Assembly: GCF_003865375.1 (NCBI RefSeq)
Contig: NZ_RQVS01000007.1
Location: forward strand, 118,342 to 182,341
DNA length: 64,000 bases
Reading direction: 5' to 3'
DNA from: Gulosibacter macacae
GTDB lineage: Bacteria; Actinomycetota; Actinomycetes; Actinomycetales; Microbacteriaceae
The number at the start of each line of letters is the position of its first letter. The first letter of the stretch is position 1. The notes below the pieces were generated by a model. The model made no database searches. It was given only the letters and a program-made list of their open reading frames with translations, and had not been told where the DNA came from. Below are positions 8,142 through 17,780 of the stretch, in pieces. Both the position numbers and the translations under genes were made by a program.

Positions 8142-9578
8142 TTAGTCCTCTTCGCGCACGTGCATGGCCCGCGCAGCGTCAACCATCGAGCCAGAAAGCG
8201 ACGGATAGACCGCCCACGAGGCAGCGAACTCGTCAACCGTGAGGCGCTGTTCGATCGCGATCGAGAGCGCGAGCAACAACTCGGATGCACGGGGCGCGAC
8301 GATCACGCCGCCAATGATGGTGCCGAGGTTGTGACCGGCAATGAGCTTGACGAAGCCGTCGCGGAAGCCCTGCATCTTGGCGCGCGGGTTAGAGGCGAGG
8401 TCGATCTTGTACACGCGGCCGGTGCGCACACCGTCGATGATGTCGGCAGCCTGCCAGCCGACCGTCGCGATCTCGGGGTAGGTGAAGATGTTCGAGGCGA
8501 CATTGCGCAGGTTGATCGGATGCACCTCGTCACCGAGCGCGTGGAAGACCGCGGTGCGGCCCTGGGTCGACGCCACCGAGGCAAGCGGGAAGAACGAGGT
8601 GCAGTCACCAGCGGCGTACACATTCGACAGCGAGGTGCGCGCGACGCGGTTGACGACAATGTGACCCGACTCGGTCGTTTCGATACCGGCTTGCTCGAGC
8701 CCGAGGCCCGCCGTGTTCGGAATCGAACCGACGGCCATGAGGCAGTGCGAACCGCGCACCTCGGTGCCATCCGACAGGGTCGCCACCACGCCGTCGCCAT
8801 CGCGCACGACCGATTCGGCACGAGTGCGCGAGAGCACGTTCATCCCATTGCGCTTGAAGACCTCTTCAATCACGTCGGCAGCATCCGCGTCTTCGCCGGG
8901 GAGCACGCGATCACGCGAGGAGATGAGCGTGACTTCCGAGCCGAGCGCGCGGTAGGCCGAAGCGAACTCGGCACCGGTGACACCAGAACCAACCACGATG
9001 AGGTGCTCAGGCAGCGTCTGCAGATCGTAGAGCTGCTTCCAGGTAAAGATGCGCTCGCCATCGGGCTGGGCACTCGGCAGTTCGCGCGGGCTCGCACCCA
9101 CCGCGATGACAAGCGAGTCGTAGTCGACGCGGTCGAAGTCGGTGCCGCCTGGGCCCGCCGACACCGCGATCGCGCCTGCATCGAGGCGACCGTCACCCTC
9201 GATGATGCGCACGCCGCTGTCTTTGAGCTGGCGGCGCATGTCATCCGATTGGTTCTGCGCGAGGCGCAGGATGCGCTGGTTCAGCTTGCCGAGGTTCACG
9301 GCCACCGAAGGGCGGCGCGGGTTGTCGTGCTCATCGCGCACAAAGAACTGCACGCCGAGCTCGTCTGCATCTTTGATGGCAAGGGCCGCTTCAGCCGAAG
9401 CGATGAGTGCCTTCGAGGGCACAACGTCGGTGAGTACCGCCGCGCCACCGACTCCGGAACGTTCGACAAGGGTGACATCGGCGCCAAGTTGGGCGCCGGC
9501 AAGGGCTGCTTCGTATCCGCCGGGACCGCCGCCGAGAACGACGATGCGGTGCTTGGTTTCCTGGCTCAATGCGCTCAT
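8142..9578 (-). CDS. lpdA: NAD(P)H-quinone dehydrogenase, LpdA type (flavoprotein disulfide reductase fold)
   Basis: 478-residue FAD protein of the lipoamide-dehydrogenase superfamily: FAD site VVLGGGPGGYEAA near residue 13, NAD(P) site VVGSGVTGAEFA in the middle, second FAD motif VYAAGDCTSFFPLA, and a dimerisation domain. The redox-active CxxxxC that follows the first FAD motif in true lipoamide dehydrogenases is absent: the sequence reads VGGAAVLTDVVPSKAL with no cysteine. This is also the state of M. tuberculosis LpdA (Rv3303c), a quinone reductase. ATG at 9578, AGGA eight bases upstream; an in-frame ATG at 9587 is possible. The coding frame stays open far upstream only because it crosses a repeat element. 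Confidence 0.9.
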   Translation of the reverse strand: MSALSQETKHRIVVLGGGPGGYEAALAGAQLGADVTLVERSGVGGAAVLTDVVPSKALIASAEAALAIKDADELGVQFFVRDEHDNPRRPSVAVNLGKLNQRILRLAQNQSDDMRRQLKDSGVRIIEGDGRLDAGAIAVSAGPGGTDFDRVDYDSLVIAVGASPRELPSAQPDGERIFTWKQLYDLQTLPEHLIVVGSGVTGAEFASAYRALGSEVTLISSRDRVLPGEDADAADVIEEVFKRNGMNVLSRTRAESVVRDGDGVVATLSDGTEVRGSHCLMAVGSIPNTAGLGLEQAGIETTESGHIVVNRVARTSLSNVYAAGDCTSFFPLASVASTQGRTAVFHALGDEVHPINLRNVASNIFTYPEIATVGWQAADIIDGVRTGRVYKIDLASNPRAKMQGFRDGFVKLIAGHNLGTIIGGVIVAPRASELLLALSIAIEQRLTVDEFAASWAVYPSLSGSMVDAARAMHVREED

Positions 9579-9659
9579 GGGCACCATCCTGCCACGGGCC
9601 TGCGGCCGCGAGTGTACGAGGGGCAACGCCTTGCGCGCATCGGCAAGCCCTGGGCCCAC

Positions 9660-9812
9660 TTGGTTGATCGAGTAGTGCCCACCACTTGGTTGATCGAGTC
9701 GGCCGTAGGCCGTATCGAGATCGCACCCTGGTCTCGATGCGCTTCGCTTACTCGACCAACCAGAGGGGGCGAAGGTCTCCATGCGCTTCGCTTACTCGAC
9801 CAGCCAGAGGTG
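9660..9812. repeat. TCGAGTAGCG/TATCGAGACC family, double copy
   Basis: Contains TTGGTTGATCGAGT twice, then GTCTCGATGCGCTTCGCTT and ACTCGACCAACC in the opposite orientation, followed by a second CATGCGCTTCGCTTACTCG. It fills the space between the divergent lpdA and nucleoside phosphorylase genes. Confidence 0.75.
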
Positions 9813-9836
9813 GGGGCACCTTCAGGACACGCGCTC

Positions 9837-9842
9837 TAGGCT
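9837..9842 (+). promoter_or_regulatory. -10 element (TAGGCT) of a leaderless nucleoside phosphorylase mRNA
   Basis: TAGGCT, six bases, then the ATG at 9849. No ribosome site is present, so transcription probably starts at the A of the start codon. Confidence 0.55.
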
Positions 9843-9848
9843 TTCGCC

Positions 9849-10703
9849 ATGGCTGAACTGAATGCGCTCAACCCCCTCGACGCCCCCGACTCCGACCCGC
9901 GCGAAGTCGCGCAGCAGGCGGCGGCCGTGATTGCCGAACTCACCGGAGTTGCCCGGCATGACATCGCCCTCACCCTCGGTTCAGGATGGGGTAAGGCCGC
10001 TGACGAACTCGGCGAGACCGTCGCGCTCATCCCGGCCGCAGAGATCCCCGGCTTCTCAAAGCCAGCGCTCGCTGGCCACTCCGGCACGATCCGCTCAATT
10101 CGCCTCGCGAATGGCAAGCACGCCCTCATCATCGGCGCGCGCACCCACTATTACGAGGGTCACGGTGTACGTCGCGTCGTGCACTCGGTGCGCACTGCGG
10201 CCGCCACTGGCGCGAGCATCATGGTGCTCACGAACGGCGCCGGCGGTCTCAACCCCGCCTGGGCACCCGGCACCCCGGTACTCATTCGCGACCACATCAA
10301 TCTCACTGCCGACTCGCCACTCGAAGGCGCCACGTTCGTCGACCTCACCGACCTCTACTCGCAGCGCCTGCGCCAACTCGTGCACGGCATCGAAACGCTC
10401 GACGAGGGCGTCTACGTGCAGTTCCGCGGTCCGCACTACGAAACCCCGGCCGAAGTGAAGATGGCCGGCATCATCGGTGGCGACATCGTTGGCATGTCGA
10501 CGGCCCTCGAAGCAATCGCCGCCCGCGAAGCCGGGATGGAGGTGCTCGGCCTCTCGCTCATCACGAACCCGGCCGCGGGCATCTCGCCGACGCCGCTCAA
10601 CCACGAAGAGGTCATCGCTGCGGGCAAGGCCGCCGAAGACCGGCTCGCGCGCCTGCTCGCTGACGCCGTCACGAAGGTCACGAGCGAGGAGGCCACCAAA
10701 TGA
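9849..10703 (+). CDS. deoD: Purine nucleoside phosphorylase (trimeric, type II)
   Basis: Phosphorolysis of inosine/guanosine and their deoxy forms to free base plus (deoxy)ribose-1-phosphate. 284 residues. Visible motifs: phosphate loop LGSGWG, RTHYYEGH, TNGAGGLNP, GPHYETPAE, GMSTALEAIAAREAGM, and LITNPAAG with the base-binding Asn near residue 242. Length and motifs fit the human-like trimeric class (PunA/DeoD of actinobacteria), not the hexameric class. It overlaps the following phosphohexomutase by four bases (ATGA). It works with adenosine deaminase and the nucleoside importer also in this window. Confidence 0.95.
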   Translation: MAELNALNPLDAPDSDPREVAQQAAAVIAELTGVARHDIALTLGSGWGKAADELGETVALIPAAEIPGFSKPALAGHSGTIRSIRLANGKHALIIGARTHYYEGHGVRRVVHSVRTAAATGASIMVLTNGAGGLNPAWAPGTPVLIRDHINLTADSPLEGATFVDLTDLYSQRLRQLVHGIETLDEGVYVQFRGPHYETPAEVKMAGIIGGDIVGMSTALEAIAAREAGMEVLGLSLITNPAAGISPTPLNHEEVIAAGKAAEDRLARLLADAVTKVTSEEATK

Positions 10704-12418
10704 GCAAGATTCCCCTCGGCCGCACCGCGCAGGCTGCCCTGCGCAGCTCCGCAAACTCGTGGCTCGAACAAGACCCGGATGCATCGACGCGCGCCGATCT
10801 TGAGGCACTGCTCGCACGCCTCGGCGACCTCAATGAGCCGGGCGTGACGATTGCCGACGACGATGCATCCGATCGTGCCGCCGCCTGGCGCGAGCTGCGT
10901 GACCGCTTCGCCACCCGCCTCACCTTCGGCACGGCGGGCCTGCGCGGTCGCCAAGAAGCCGGCCCCAATCGCATGAACCGCGTTGTCGTTGCGCAGGCCG
11001 CCCGCGGCTTTGCCGACTACCTCCTCGGCCGCGCTGGCACCGCCCGCCCGAGCGTCATCATCGGCTATGACGCGCGCCATAACTCCGAGGTCTACGCCCA
11101 CGACACCGCCGAACTCATGCAGGCCGCCGGCGTCAACGCGACGATCCTGCCGCGCGCGCTACCGACTCCCGTACTCGCCTTCGCCGTGCGCCACCTCAAG
11201 GCTTCCGCCGGGGTCATGGTCACCGCGAGCCACAATCCCAAGTGGGATAACGGCTACAAGGTCTACCTCGGCGACGATGACCAGGGTTCGCAGATCGTAC
11301 CGCCCGCCGATGCCGAGATCGCGGCGGCAATTGAGGCGGTTGCGACGACGAAGCGAGTGGATGAACTTCCCCGCGAGACTGCCTATGCCACGGCCGACGA
11401 GTCGGTCGTTGACGCGTATATCGCGGCCACTGCATCCGTGCTCACCGGCGACGTCACCCCGCTCAAGGTGGTCTACACACCGCTCCACGGTGTCGGCTGG
11501 GAGACCTTCGCGAAGGTGCTCGAGAGGGCCGGGGTCGAAGCGCCGATCGTCGTTGAGCCGCAGCTCACGCCCGATGGCGACTTCCCCACGGTCGACTTCC
11601 CGAACCCCGAAGAAGCCGGTGCCCTCGACCTCGCCTACGAAGTCGCGACCGAGGTTGGCGCCGACCTCATCATTGCCCACGACCCCGACGCCGACCGCCT
11701 CGCGGTCGCCGTACCGACGGCCGAGGGCTGGCACCGCTTTGGCGGCAACGACATCGGCAAGCTCCTCGGCTGGCGCGCCGCGTTGGCAAGCCCTGGCGAA
11801 GGCACCCTTGCCACCTCGCTGGTCTCCTCCCCGGCGATGTCGAAGGTCGCCGAACGCTACGGCCTCGACTACCTCGAAACTCAGACTGGCTTCAAGTGGA
11901 TCTCGCGCGCGCCCGGCATCATCTACGGCTACGAAGAAGCCCTCGGCTACCTCGTGAACCCCGAGACGGTGCGCGATAAGGACGGCATCTCGGCCTCAAT
12001 GGCGATTCTCGAACTCGCTATGGCGCAGGCACGCCTCGGCAAGACCCTGCTCGACCTCGACGATGAGTTCGCCGAAACCTTCGGCGCCTTCGAGTCGCGG
12101 CAGGTGGCCATCCGCTACGACGATCCGACCGCCCTGCCAGCGGCGATGGCGAAGCTGCGCGCCACCCCACCGACGGCCGTTGGCGAGGTGCCGGTGACCT
12201 CGTTCGTCGATCTCGCGACCGAACCCATCCCCGCCGAGATTTTGCGCATCGAGCTCGCCGATCGCACGCGCATCATGGTTCGCCCCTCGGGCACGGAGCC
12301 GAAGATCAAGTCGTATATCGATGCGACGAGCGATGAGGGCACGCTCGCTGAGCGCCAGGCGACTGCCGCCGCACGCGCTGACGCTACGGCCATCGGGATG
12401 CAGCAGCTCCTCACCTAG
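10700..12418 (+). CDS. pmmB: Phosphohexomutase (phosphomannomutase/phosphoglucomutase family)
   Basis: 572-residue alpha-D-phosphohexomutase. Active-site phosphoserine in TASHNPKWDNGYKVY, metal loop DPDADR, sugar loop GYEEALGY (similar to the 2C/5D mutase form), and C-terminal phosphate-binding RPSGTEPKIKSY. The long form and coupling to a nucleoside phosphorylase suggest it could isomerise ribose/deoxyribose-1-phosphate (PGM2-like) as well as mannose or glucose phosphates. M. tuberculosis has the same neighbour pair (deoD-pmmB). A clear terminator follows at 12434-12480. Confidence 0.9.
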   Translation: MSKIPLGRTAQAALRSSANSWLEQDPDASTRADLEALLARLGDLNEPGVTIADDDASDRAAAWRELRDRFATRLTFGTAGLRGRQEAGPNRMNRVVVAQAARGFADYLLGRAGTARPSVIIGYDARHNSEVYAHDTAELMQAAGVNATILPRALPTPVLAFAVRHLKASAGVMVTASHNPKWDNGYKVYLGDDDQGSQIVPPADAEIAAAIEAVATTKRVDELPRETAYATADESVVDAYIAATASVLTGDVTPLKVVYTPLHGVGWETFAKVLERAGVEAPIVVEPQLTPDGDFPTVDFPNPEEAGALDLAYEVATEVGADLIIAHDPDADRLAVAVPTAEGWHRFGGNDIGKLLGWRAALASPGEGTLATSLVSSPAMSKVAERYGLDYLETQTGFKWISRAPGIIYGYEEALGYLVNPETVRDKDGISASMAILELAMAQARLGKTLLDLDDEFAETFGAFESRQVAIRYDDPTALPAAMAKLRATPPTAVGEVPVTSFVDLATEPIPAEILRIELADRTRIMVRPSGTEPKIKSYIDATSDEGTLAERQATAAARADATAIGMQQLLT

Positions 12419-12433
12419 GCAGGAATAGTTCGC

Positions 12434-12480
12434 CTCGGCCCGCGTTGATGTATGCAAGTGCATGATCTTCGCGGGCCGAG
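12434..12480 (+). terminator. Hairpin ending the nucleoside phosphorylase/mutase operon
   Basis: Perfect 11-bp arms CTCGGCCCGCG (12434-12444) and CGCGGGCCGAG (12470-12480) around a 25-base loop, 15 bases after the stop. No long T-run. Confidence 0.6.
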
Positions 12481-12537
12481 TTGCTCGCATCCAGCGCCAA
12501 CGACCAATCAACTAGCCCCGCATCTTCGGAGGACGAC

Positions 12538-13623
12538 ATGACCGACCAGACCGAACAAGATACCCCCACCAAGCTCGCCAACGTCGCCTTCGGGCTGCAC
12601 ACCTTCGGCGACCTCTCCACCGACCTTGACGGTAAGCCCCTGTCGCAGGCGCAGTCGATCCGCAACCTCGTGGACCAGGCCGTACTCGCCGACCAGCTCG
12701 GCATTGACGCGTTCGGCGTCGGTGAGCACCACCGCCCCGACTTCGCGGTCTCCTCCCCCGAGACTGTGCTCGCCGGCATCGCCACGAAGACCGAGCGCAT
12801 CCTGCTCGCAACCGCCGTCACCGTGCTCTCGAGTGACGACCCGGTACGCGTCTTCCAGCGCTTTTCAACCGTGGATGCACTCTCAAACGGTCGCGCCGAA
12901 GCCATCGTTGGCCGCGGCTCGTTCACTGAATCGTTCCCGCTGTTTGGTTTCGACCTCAGCGACTACGAGGTGCTCTTTGAAGAGAAGTTCGATCTCTTCC
13001 TCAAGCTCGTGCGCGAGGAGTCGGTGAGCTGGCAGGGTACGACGCGTGCCGCACTCAACGACGTCACCGTGCATCCGCGGATTGAGAACGGCCAGCTGCG
13101 CACCTGGGTTGCCGTTGGCGGTTCACCGCAATCGGTCGTGCGCGCAGCCCAGCACGAAGTGCCGCTCATGCTCGCGATCATCGGTGGTGCGCCTGAGCGC
13201 TTTGAGCCGTTCACGCGTCTCTACCGCACCGCGCTCGAGAAGCTCGGTGGCGATGTCACGCTGCCGATTGGTGTGCACTCGCCCGGTCACATCGCCGACA
13301 CTGACGAAGAAGCACGCGAGCAGATCTGGCCGCACTACGAGACCATGAACAATTCGATCGGTCGCGATCGCGGTTGGATGCCGGTGAGCAAGGGCCACTT
13401 CCGCGAAGAAATTGAGTACGGCTCGCTCTATGTCGGTGCGCCCGAGACCGTGGCGCAGAAGATCGCGAAGACGGTGCAGACGCTTGGTCTTGAGCGCTTC
13501 GACCTGAAGTATGTGACCGGCACGCAACCGCACGAGCAGCTCATGCACTCAATTGAGCTCTACGGCAAGGTCGTGGTGCCGCGCGTGCGCGAGCTGCTCA
13601 AGGAGTCGGGCTACCTGGCGTAG
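12538..13623 (+). CDS. LLM-class (luciferase-like) flavin-dependent oxidoreductase
   Basis: 361 residues, TIM-barrel FMN monooxygenase family. The N-terminal pattern FGLHTFGDLS and LGIDAFGVGEHHRPDFAVSSP is characteristic, as is GRAEAIVGRGSFTESFPLFG. ATG at 12538 with GGAGG seven bases upstream (TCGGAGGACGACATG); upstream in-frame codons lack a ribosome site. Substrate unknown; many such actinobacterial proteins await assignment. It is a single-gene unit between a terminator and a repeat-filled spacer. Confidence 0.9.
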   Translation: MTDQTEQDTPTKLANVAFGLHTFGDLSTDLDGKPLSQAQSIRNLVDQAVLADQLGIDAFGVGEHHRPDFAVSSPETVLAGIATKTERILLATAVTVLSSDDPVRVFQRFSTVDALSNGRAEAIVGRGSFTESFPLFGFDLSDYEVLFEEKFDLFLKLVREESVSWQGTTRAALNDVTVHPRIENGQLRTWVAVGGSPQSVVRAAQHEVPLMLAIIGGAPERFEPFTRLYRTALEKLGGDVTLPIGVHSPGHIADTDEEAREQIWPHYETMNNSIGRDRGWMPVSKGHFREEIEYGSLYVGAPETVAQKIAKTVQTLGLERFDLKYVTGTQPHEQLMHSIELYGKVVVPRVRELLKESGYLA

Positions 13624-13632
13624 GTGGGTGCG

Positions 13633-13832
13633 GGGGTCTCGATACACCTCCGCTGTGCTCCGGCTACACTTCGAGAGCCTCAGTGCACCGCTCGACCAGC
13701 CAAGAATCGACCCAGCGGGGTCTCGATACGGCCTACGGCCTACTCGACCAGCCAAAATTTCCTGGTTGGTCGAGTGCGGCCGCAGGCCACCCCACCTGGT
13801 TGGTCGAGTAGCGAAGCGTATCGAGACCCCCG
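13633..13832. repeat. TCGAGTAGCG/TATCGAGACC family, complex cluster
   Basis: Two GTCTCGATAC units on the left, then ACTCGACCAGCC and inverted GGTTGGTCGAGT twice, ending with the full unit GGTTGGTCGAGTAGCG + AAGCGTATCGAGACC (about 13800-13830). It sits between convergent genes and contains a CTTCGAGAGCCTCAG piece also seen near 2268 and, as a variant, near 31125. Confidence 0.75.
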
Positions 13833-13847
13833 CATCACCGCGCAGGA

Positions 13848-14327
13848 CTACGCGCGTGTCACCTTCGGCAGCGCCTTACGGATGAGCTTCACGAGCGCTT
13901 CGGCACCGTCAACCCGCACCGCCTGCCGCACCAGCTCCGGGTTGCGCTCCAACGAGGTCGCAATGCCCGCGATCACATCAAGATGCTCGGCGGTGCTCGT
14001 CGTCACAATCGCGATGACGAGCCCCACCGGGTCGAAGTGCGCGTGACCAAAATTCACGCCATCGGGGAAGGTCACCGCAGCCAGCCCAGCCTCAACCGAG
14101 TCACTGCCCGGTTGCGCGTGCACGAGCGCCAGGTTCGGCGCGATCACCATGTACGGCCCGTACTTGTCGATCACCTCGACCAGCCGTGCTGCATAGCCAA
14201 CTTTTGCGCATCCGGCATCGACGAGGAGCCCACCCGCGATGCCGACGGCCTCGCGCCAATCGTCAGCCCGCGCACCGTGCCAGACGAGCGAGCTATCGAA
14301 TTTGAGTTGCGGCTGTGCCTTCTTCAC
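13848..14327 (-). CDS. PTS EIIA protein, mannitol/fructose-type (UlaC-like), orphan
   Basis: 159 residues forming one EIIA type-2 domain. The phosphorylatable histidine is His70 in the segment YMVIAPNLALVHAQPG; the later FGHAHFDPVGLVIAI is a further conserved block. It should accept phosphate from HPr, which takes it from enzyme I (encoded at 39685-41328). There is no IIB or IIC in the window. The GTG start overlaps the adenosine deaminase stop (GTGA), so it is translated as the second gene of that operon. This odd pairing suggests either a regulatory EIIA or a transporter partner elsewhere. Confidence 0.87.
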   Translation of the reverse strand: MKKAQPQLKFDSSLVWHGARADDWREAVGIAGGLLVDAGCAKVGYAARLVEVIDKYGPYMVIAPNLALVHAQPGSDSVEAGLAAVTFPDGVNFGHAHFDPVGLVIAIVTTSTAEHLDVIAGIATSLERNPELVRQAVRVDGAEALVKLIRKALPKVTRA

Positions 14328-15448
14328 CGACGTACCTCATCGAAACCATCCGCAATGAGGTCGGCGAGTTGCTCGCGATCTTCAACCGGCAAGAAGGCGG
14401 CGTCGATGGCGTTGAGCTGGAACACCTCGAGGTCATCGAGGTCATAGGCAAACTCATCCGCGAGCCGCACGAGTTCGAGCGATGGCAACGTGGCACTCAT
14501 GAGCCGGTTGTCGGTGCTCACGGTCACCGCAAATCCAAGCTGATAGAGCAGGTCGAACGGGTGGTCGCCGAGATATTCGGCGTCGCCGGTCTGCAGGTTC
14601 GACGACGGGCAGATCTCGAGCGCCACTCCCCGGTCGCGCACCCACTGCGCGACCGGACCGAGCGTCACGAAGGTACCGGATGCATCCTCGCCGCCGATTT
14701 CGAGGTCGTCGACAATGTTCACTCCGTGCCCGAGGCGCAGTGCCCGCGCGTCGAGGAGCGCCGACTCGATCGAATCGAGTTCGCCGTCTTCACCGGCGTG
14801 GCAGGTGACCGGGAGCCAAGCTTCAGCGGCGATATCAAACGCATCGCTGTGGTCGCTCGGCGGGAAGCCCGCCTCGGGGCCGGCGAGGTCGAAGCCACAG
14901 ACGCCACCAGCAACGAGGGCGCGGTGGCGAATCGCGAGCTCGGCGATCTCTTCGGCGCGATCGGCCTGACGCATGGCGCAGAGCAATTGCTGCACCCGAA
15001 TCTCTCGGCCCGAAGCGGCCGCCTCTTCGGTGCCCTGAGCAAAACCTTCGGTAACCGCGGTGACCGCGTCGTCAAGACTCAGGCCCCGGCGCAGGTGCTG
15101 CTCGGGAGCCCAACGAATCTCGGCATAAACAACGCCGTCTGCCGCGAGGTCAACGACCGCTTCGCGAGCGACCCGGCGAAGTGCCTGTGCGGTCTGCATC
15201 ACACCGACGGTGACCTCGAAGGTCTGCAGGTAGACCGGCAGCGACCCAGAGTCAGCAGACTCGGCAAACCACTGCGCGAGGCGATCGGGCGTGGTTTCGG
15301 GCAGATCGAGACCAACCTCTTCGGCCAATTCGATGATGGTCGATGGTCGCAGGCCGCCATCAAGGTGGTCGTGGAGCAACACCTTGGGCAGGAGCCGAGC
15401 ATCGGTACCGTCGGCGAGAACGAATTCGTCGTCGGCAAATTGCGGCAT
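14324..15448 (-). CDS. add: Adenosine deaminase
   Basis: Hydrolyses (deoxy)adenosine to (deoxy)inosine, feeding the purine nucleoside phosphorylase. 374 residues, amidohydrolase barrel. Metal ligands His26 and His28 (LLHDHLDGGLRPST), TCHAGEDGE with the catalytic His/Glu region, RLGHG, and the metal Asp in VSTDNRL. ATG at 15448 with AGAGGA upstream, preferred over a longer frame that runs into non-conserved sequence. First gene of a two-gene operon with the PTS IIA gene. The add-deoA-cdd-sdh order is conserved in M. tuberculosis, although here other genes have been inserted. Confidence 0.95.
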   Translation of the reverse strand: MPQFADDEFVLADGTDARLLPKVLLHDHLDGGLRPSTIIELAEEVGLDLPETTPDRLAQWFAESADSGSLPVYLQTFEVTVGVMQTAQALRRVAREAVVDLAADGVVYAEIRWAPEQHLRRGLSLDDAVTAVTEGFAQGTEEAAASGREIRVQQLLCAMRQADRAEEIAELAIRHRALVAGGVCGFDLAGPEAGFPPSDHSDAFDIAAEAWLPVTCHAGEDGELDSIESALLDARALRLGHGVNIVDDLEIGGEDASGTFVTLGPVAQWVRDRGVALEICPSSNLQTGDAEYLGDHPFDLLYQLGFAVTVSTDNRLMSATLPSLELVRLADEFAYDLDDLEVFQLNAIDAAFLPVEDREQLADLIADGFDEVRR

Positions 15449-15744
15449 TCGGTTCCTCTTCGAATCAATCCGGTGGTGACATCTCAGACTAGCGCTTCCA
15501 GAATTCTGGACGTGTGCAGTTTTCCGGCATCTGCGCGGCCGATCCACGCCGAGAATTCAGCCAATGGCAACTTGAATGCACCTGCATCAACCCTGCAGCC
15601 TGGACGGTCGCCAGGTAGGATCTGCTCTCAGTGTGCATTTGAGTGTGACCAAACCTGGATGCATCCAAGCGCCGGCGCGAAAGCAAGCGGCGCGAGACCA
15701 AAGAAGCCACGGCGGGCTCCGCCCGTCGGAAGAGTGGAACCTGC
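15449..15744. other. Divergent intergenic region, no gene seen
   Basis: 296 bases between the divergent adenosine deaminase and adhesin genes. I see the two start regions and no recognisable operator, hairpin or small gene. Confidence 0.4.
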
Positions 15745-17766
15745 ATGCGGTCAGCAGTGCCAGTCAGTGATCAGCCAATCAGTGATCGATCGACCAACCT
15801 CGGTCGACGGATGGGAGCGGCGCCCGTCACGCTGCTGCTCGCCCTCGCCTCACTCCTCGGCCTGAGCGCCCAGTCGGCGGCGGCCGCTGAAGTCGACATC
15901 ATCGTCGCCGACTCGATCAAGATCGAGAAGTCGAGCGGGGATTCGACCACCCCGATCACGCAGTGGGAAAACGTCAAGATCACCTACGGGTTCGACACCA
16001 CCGGCAAGACCGTGGCCCCTGGTGACACGTTTGCACTCAAGCTGCCCTCGGTGTTCAACCCGACCCAGTTGAGCTGGCCCGTCTACCACACCGACGGCAC
16101 GCACATCCTTGACTGCGCAACGACCGACGCGAACGGCGCGACCATCACCTGCACGTTTACAGACGACATCCTCAACGCCGACGGCAGCAATAAATACGAC
16201 TTCCTCACCGGCGAGATTTGGGCGACCGCACAGGTCGTCGCCAAGACCGACACCGGTTCGGTGACCTTCGGCACCACCGTTGGTGATGTTGACGTGCCGC
16301 TCCCCGGTGGCGCCGTGCAGCCCGCTGCTCCCGGCCAGCCGAGCGACATTGTGAAGTGGGGTTGGTTCACCAACGCCAGCCGCAACGAGATTGTTTGGCA
16401 GATCTTCATCCCAGGCGACAAGGTCGCGCTCGACAACCCCATCCTCGTGGTTGACGAAATGGGCTCGGGCCAGACCCTGTCGACCACGCGTCCGATGACA
16501 CTGCGGGTGCTCACCGACCGCGCGAACGACATCTGGCAGGACGTGCCCGGCGCGATCACCCTCGTGCCCGACTCGGCAGTGCCCGGCAAGTTCGAAGTGC
16601 GCATTGACCAGACGAAGCTCAACGCGAACGACCTCTACGTGCTGCGCTACTACACCGGCACCGTCGCGCCGACCATCGGCCAGACCTATACCAACAAGGC
16701 AACGGTCAATGGCGTTGCTCGCGAGCAGCAGGTCACGCGCTTCGAGAACGGCGGCGGCAAGGTCGATGGCCCCGGCTTCGGTGGCTTCGGCGTGCTCAAG
16801 CAGGCAATTGCGGGCGAGGCTGCTGACCTTGTGCCCGCTGACATGACGTTTGATGTTGTCGCGAGCTACACCCTCAACGGCCAGCCTGTTGAGACGACGA
16901 TCGCCGTCACCCCGAACGGCGAAGCCGGAGAACTCCGCGGCCTGCCCGTGGGCACCGTCGTGACGCTCACCGAGCCGCAGTTGCCGATGATTGACGGTGT
17001 GCTCTGGGGCACCCCCGAATTCTCGGCACCGGTTGACCCCGACAACCTCGTCGAGATCAGTGGCGATGGCAAATCGGCGACGGTCACCATCGGCGACCAG
17101 AAGTTCGTCTATCTGCAGCTGGTCAATACCGCCGACAAGGTACCCGTTCCTTCGATCAAGATCGTGAAGAAGGATGTTGACGGAAACGACGCTGACACGA
17201 CGGACGAAGCCGTTGACCTCACCGCGAAGCAGGGCGAGGTCGGCCTCGACTTCACCATTACGAACGACGGCACTGAGCCGCTCGTGAACGTCGTGGTGTC
17301 GGATGCGGTTACCGCTGGCGACGCTACGGTCACCGGGCTCACCTGTGACTTCTCGGCGCTTGGTGGCCCGGCCACCGGCACCACCTGGTAGGGCCCGTTC
17401 GCTCCCGGTGACTCGTTCCCCTGTACCGCAAACCTCGCGGGTGTGAAGGCCGGTGTCGCGCACACCGACCTCGCCAACGTGGTTGGTGTCGGCCAGTACT
17501 CGCAGGTGGAGGTTAGCGACGACAACCCGTACAACGCGTTCGTGACGCCGGAGCAGACCCCGCCGCCGACGACGCCGGAGACGACGCCGACGACCACCAC
17601 CCCGGTGCCGCCGGCCTCGGCACCGCCGGCACCGCCGGCAGCTGGTGGCACCCCGCCGCTCGCAAGCACCGGCGCTGACAACTACGGCATCGTCGCAGGC
17701 GTGGCGGCCCTGCTCACCGCAGCTGGCCTCCTGACCCTCGCACTGAACCGCCGCCAGCAGGCGTAA
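15745..17766 (+). pseudogene. Wall-anchored adhesin-like surface protein interrupted by an in-frame TAG
   Basis: Frame of 673 residues if the TAG at codon 549 (17389-17391) is ignored. Signal peptide in residues about 20-48 (LLLALASLLGLSAQSAAAAE); two Ig-like adhesin domains about 50-345 (fibrinogen/collagen-binding style); a DUF5979-like domain about 355-470 (TLNGQPVETTIAVTPNGEAG); a DUF11/DUF7507-like repeat about 473-600; a Thr/Pro-rich wall-spanning stretch; then LASTG, a hydrophobic helix and NRRQQA, i.e. a sortase signal of LAxTG type. The TAG falls inside the DUF11-like repeat (GTTW, stop, GPFAPGDSFPC) where relatives normally have a residue such as Glu. The product as read would be secreted but not anchored. 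Confidence 0.85.
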
Positions 17767-17780
17767 CGCACGCACACACG

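Noticed and set aside
8142..9578. Lipoamide dehydrogenase (E3)
   Set aside because: The redox CxxxxC is missing, matching the LpdA quinone reductase type.
9579..9782. N-terminal extension of lpdA
   Set aside because: The extension is translated repeat sequence; a ribosome site supports 9578.
15745..17391. TAG in the adhesin as a recoded amino acid (for example pyrrolysine)
   Set aside because: No Pyl machinery is seen, and the other interrupted gene uses TAA; nonsense change is simpler.
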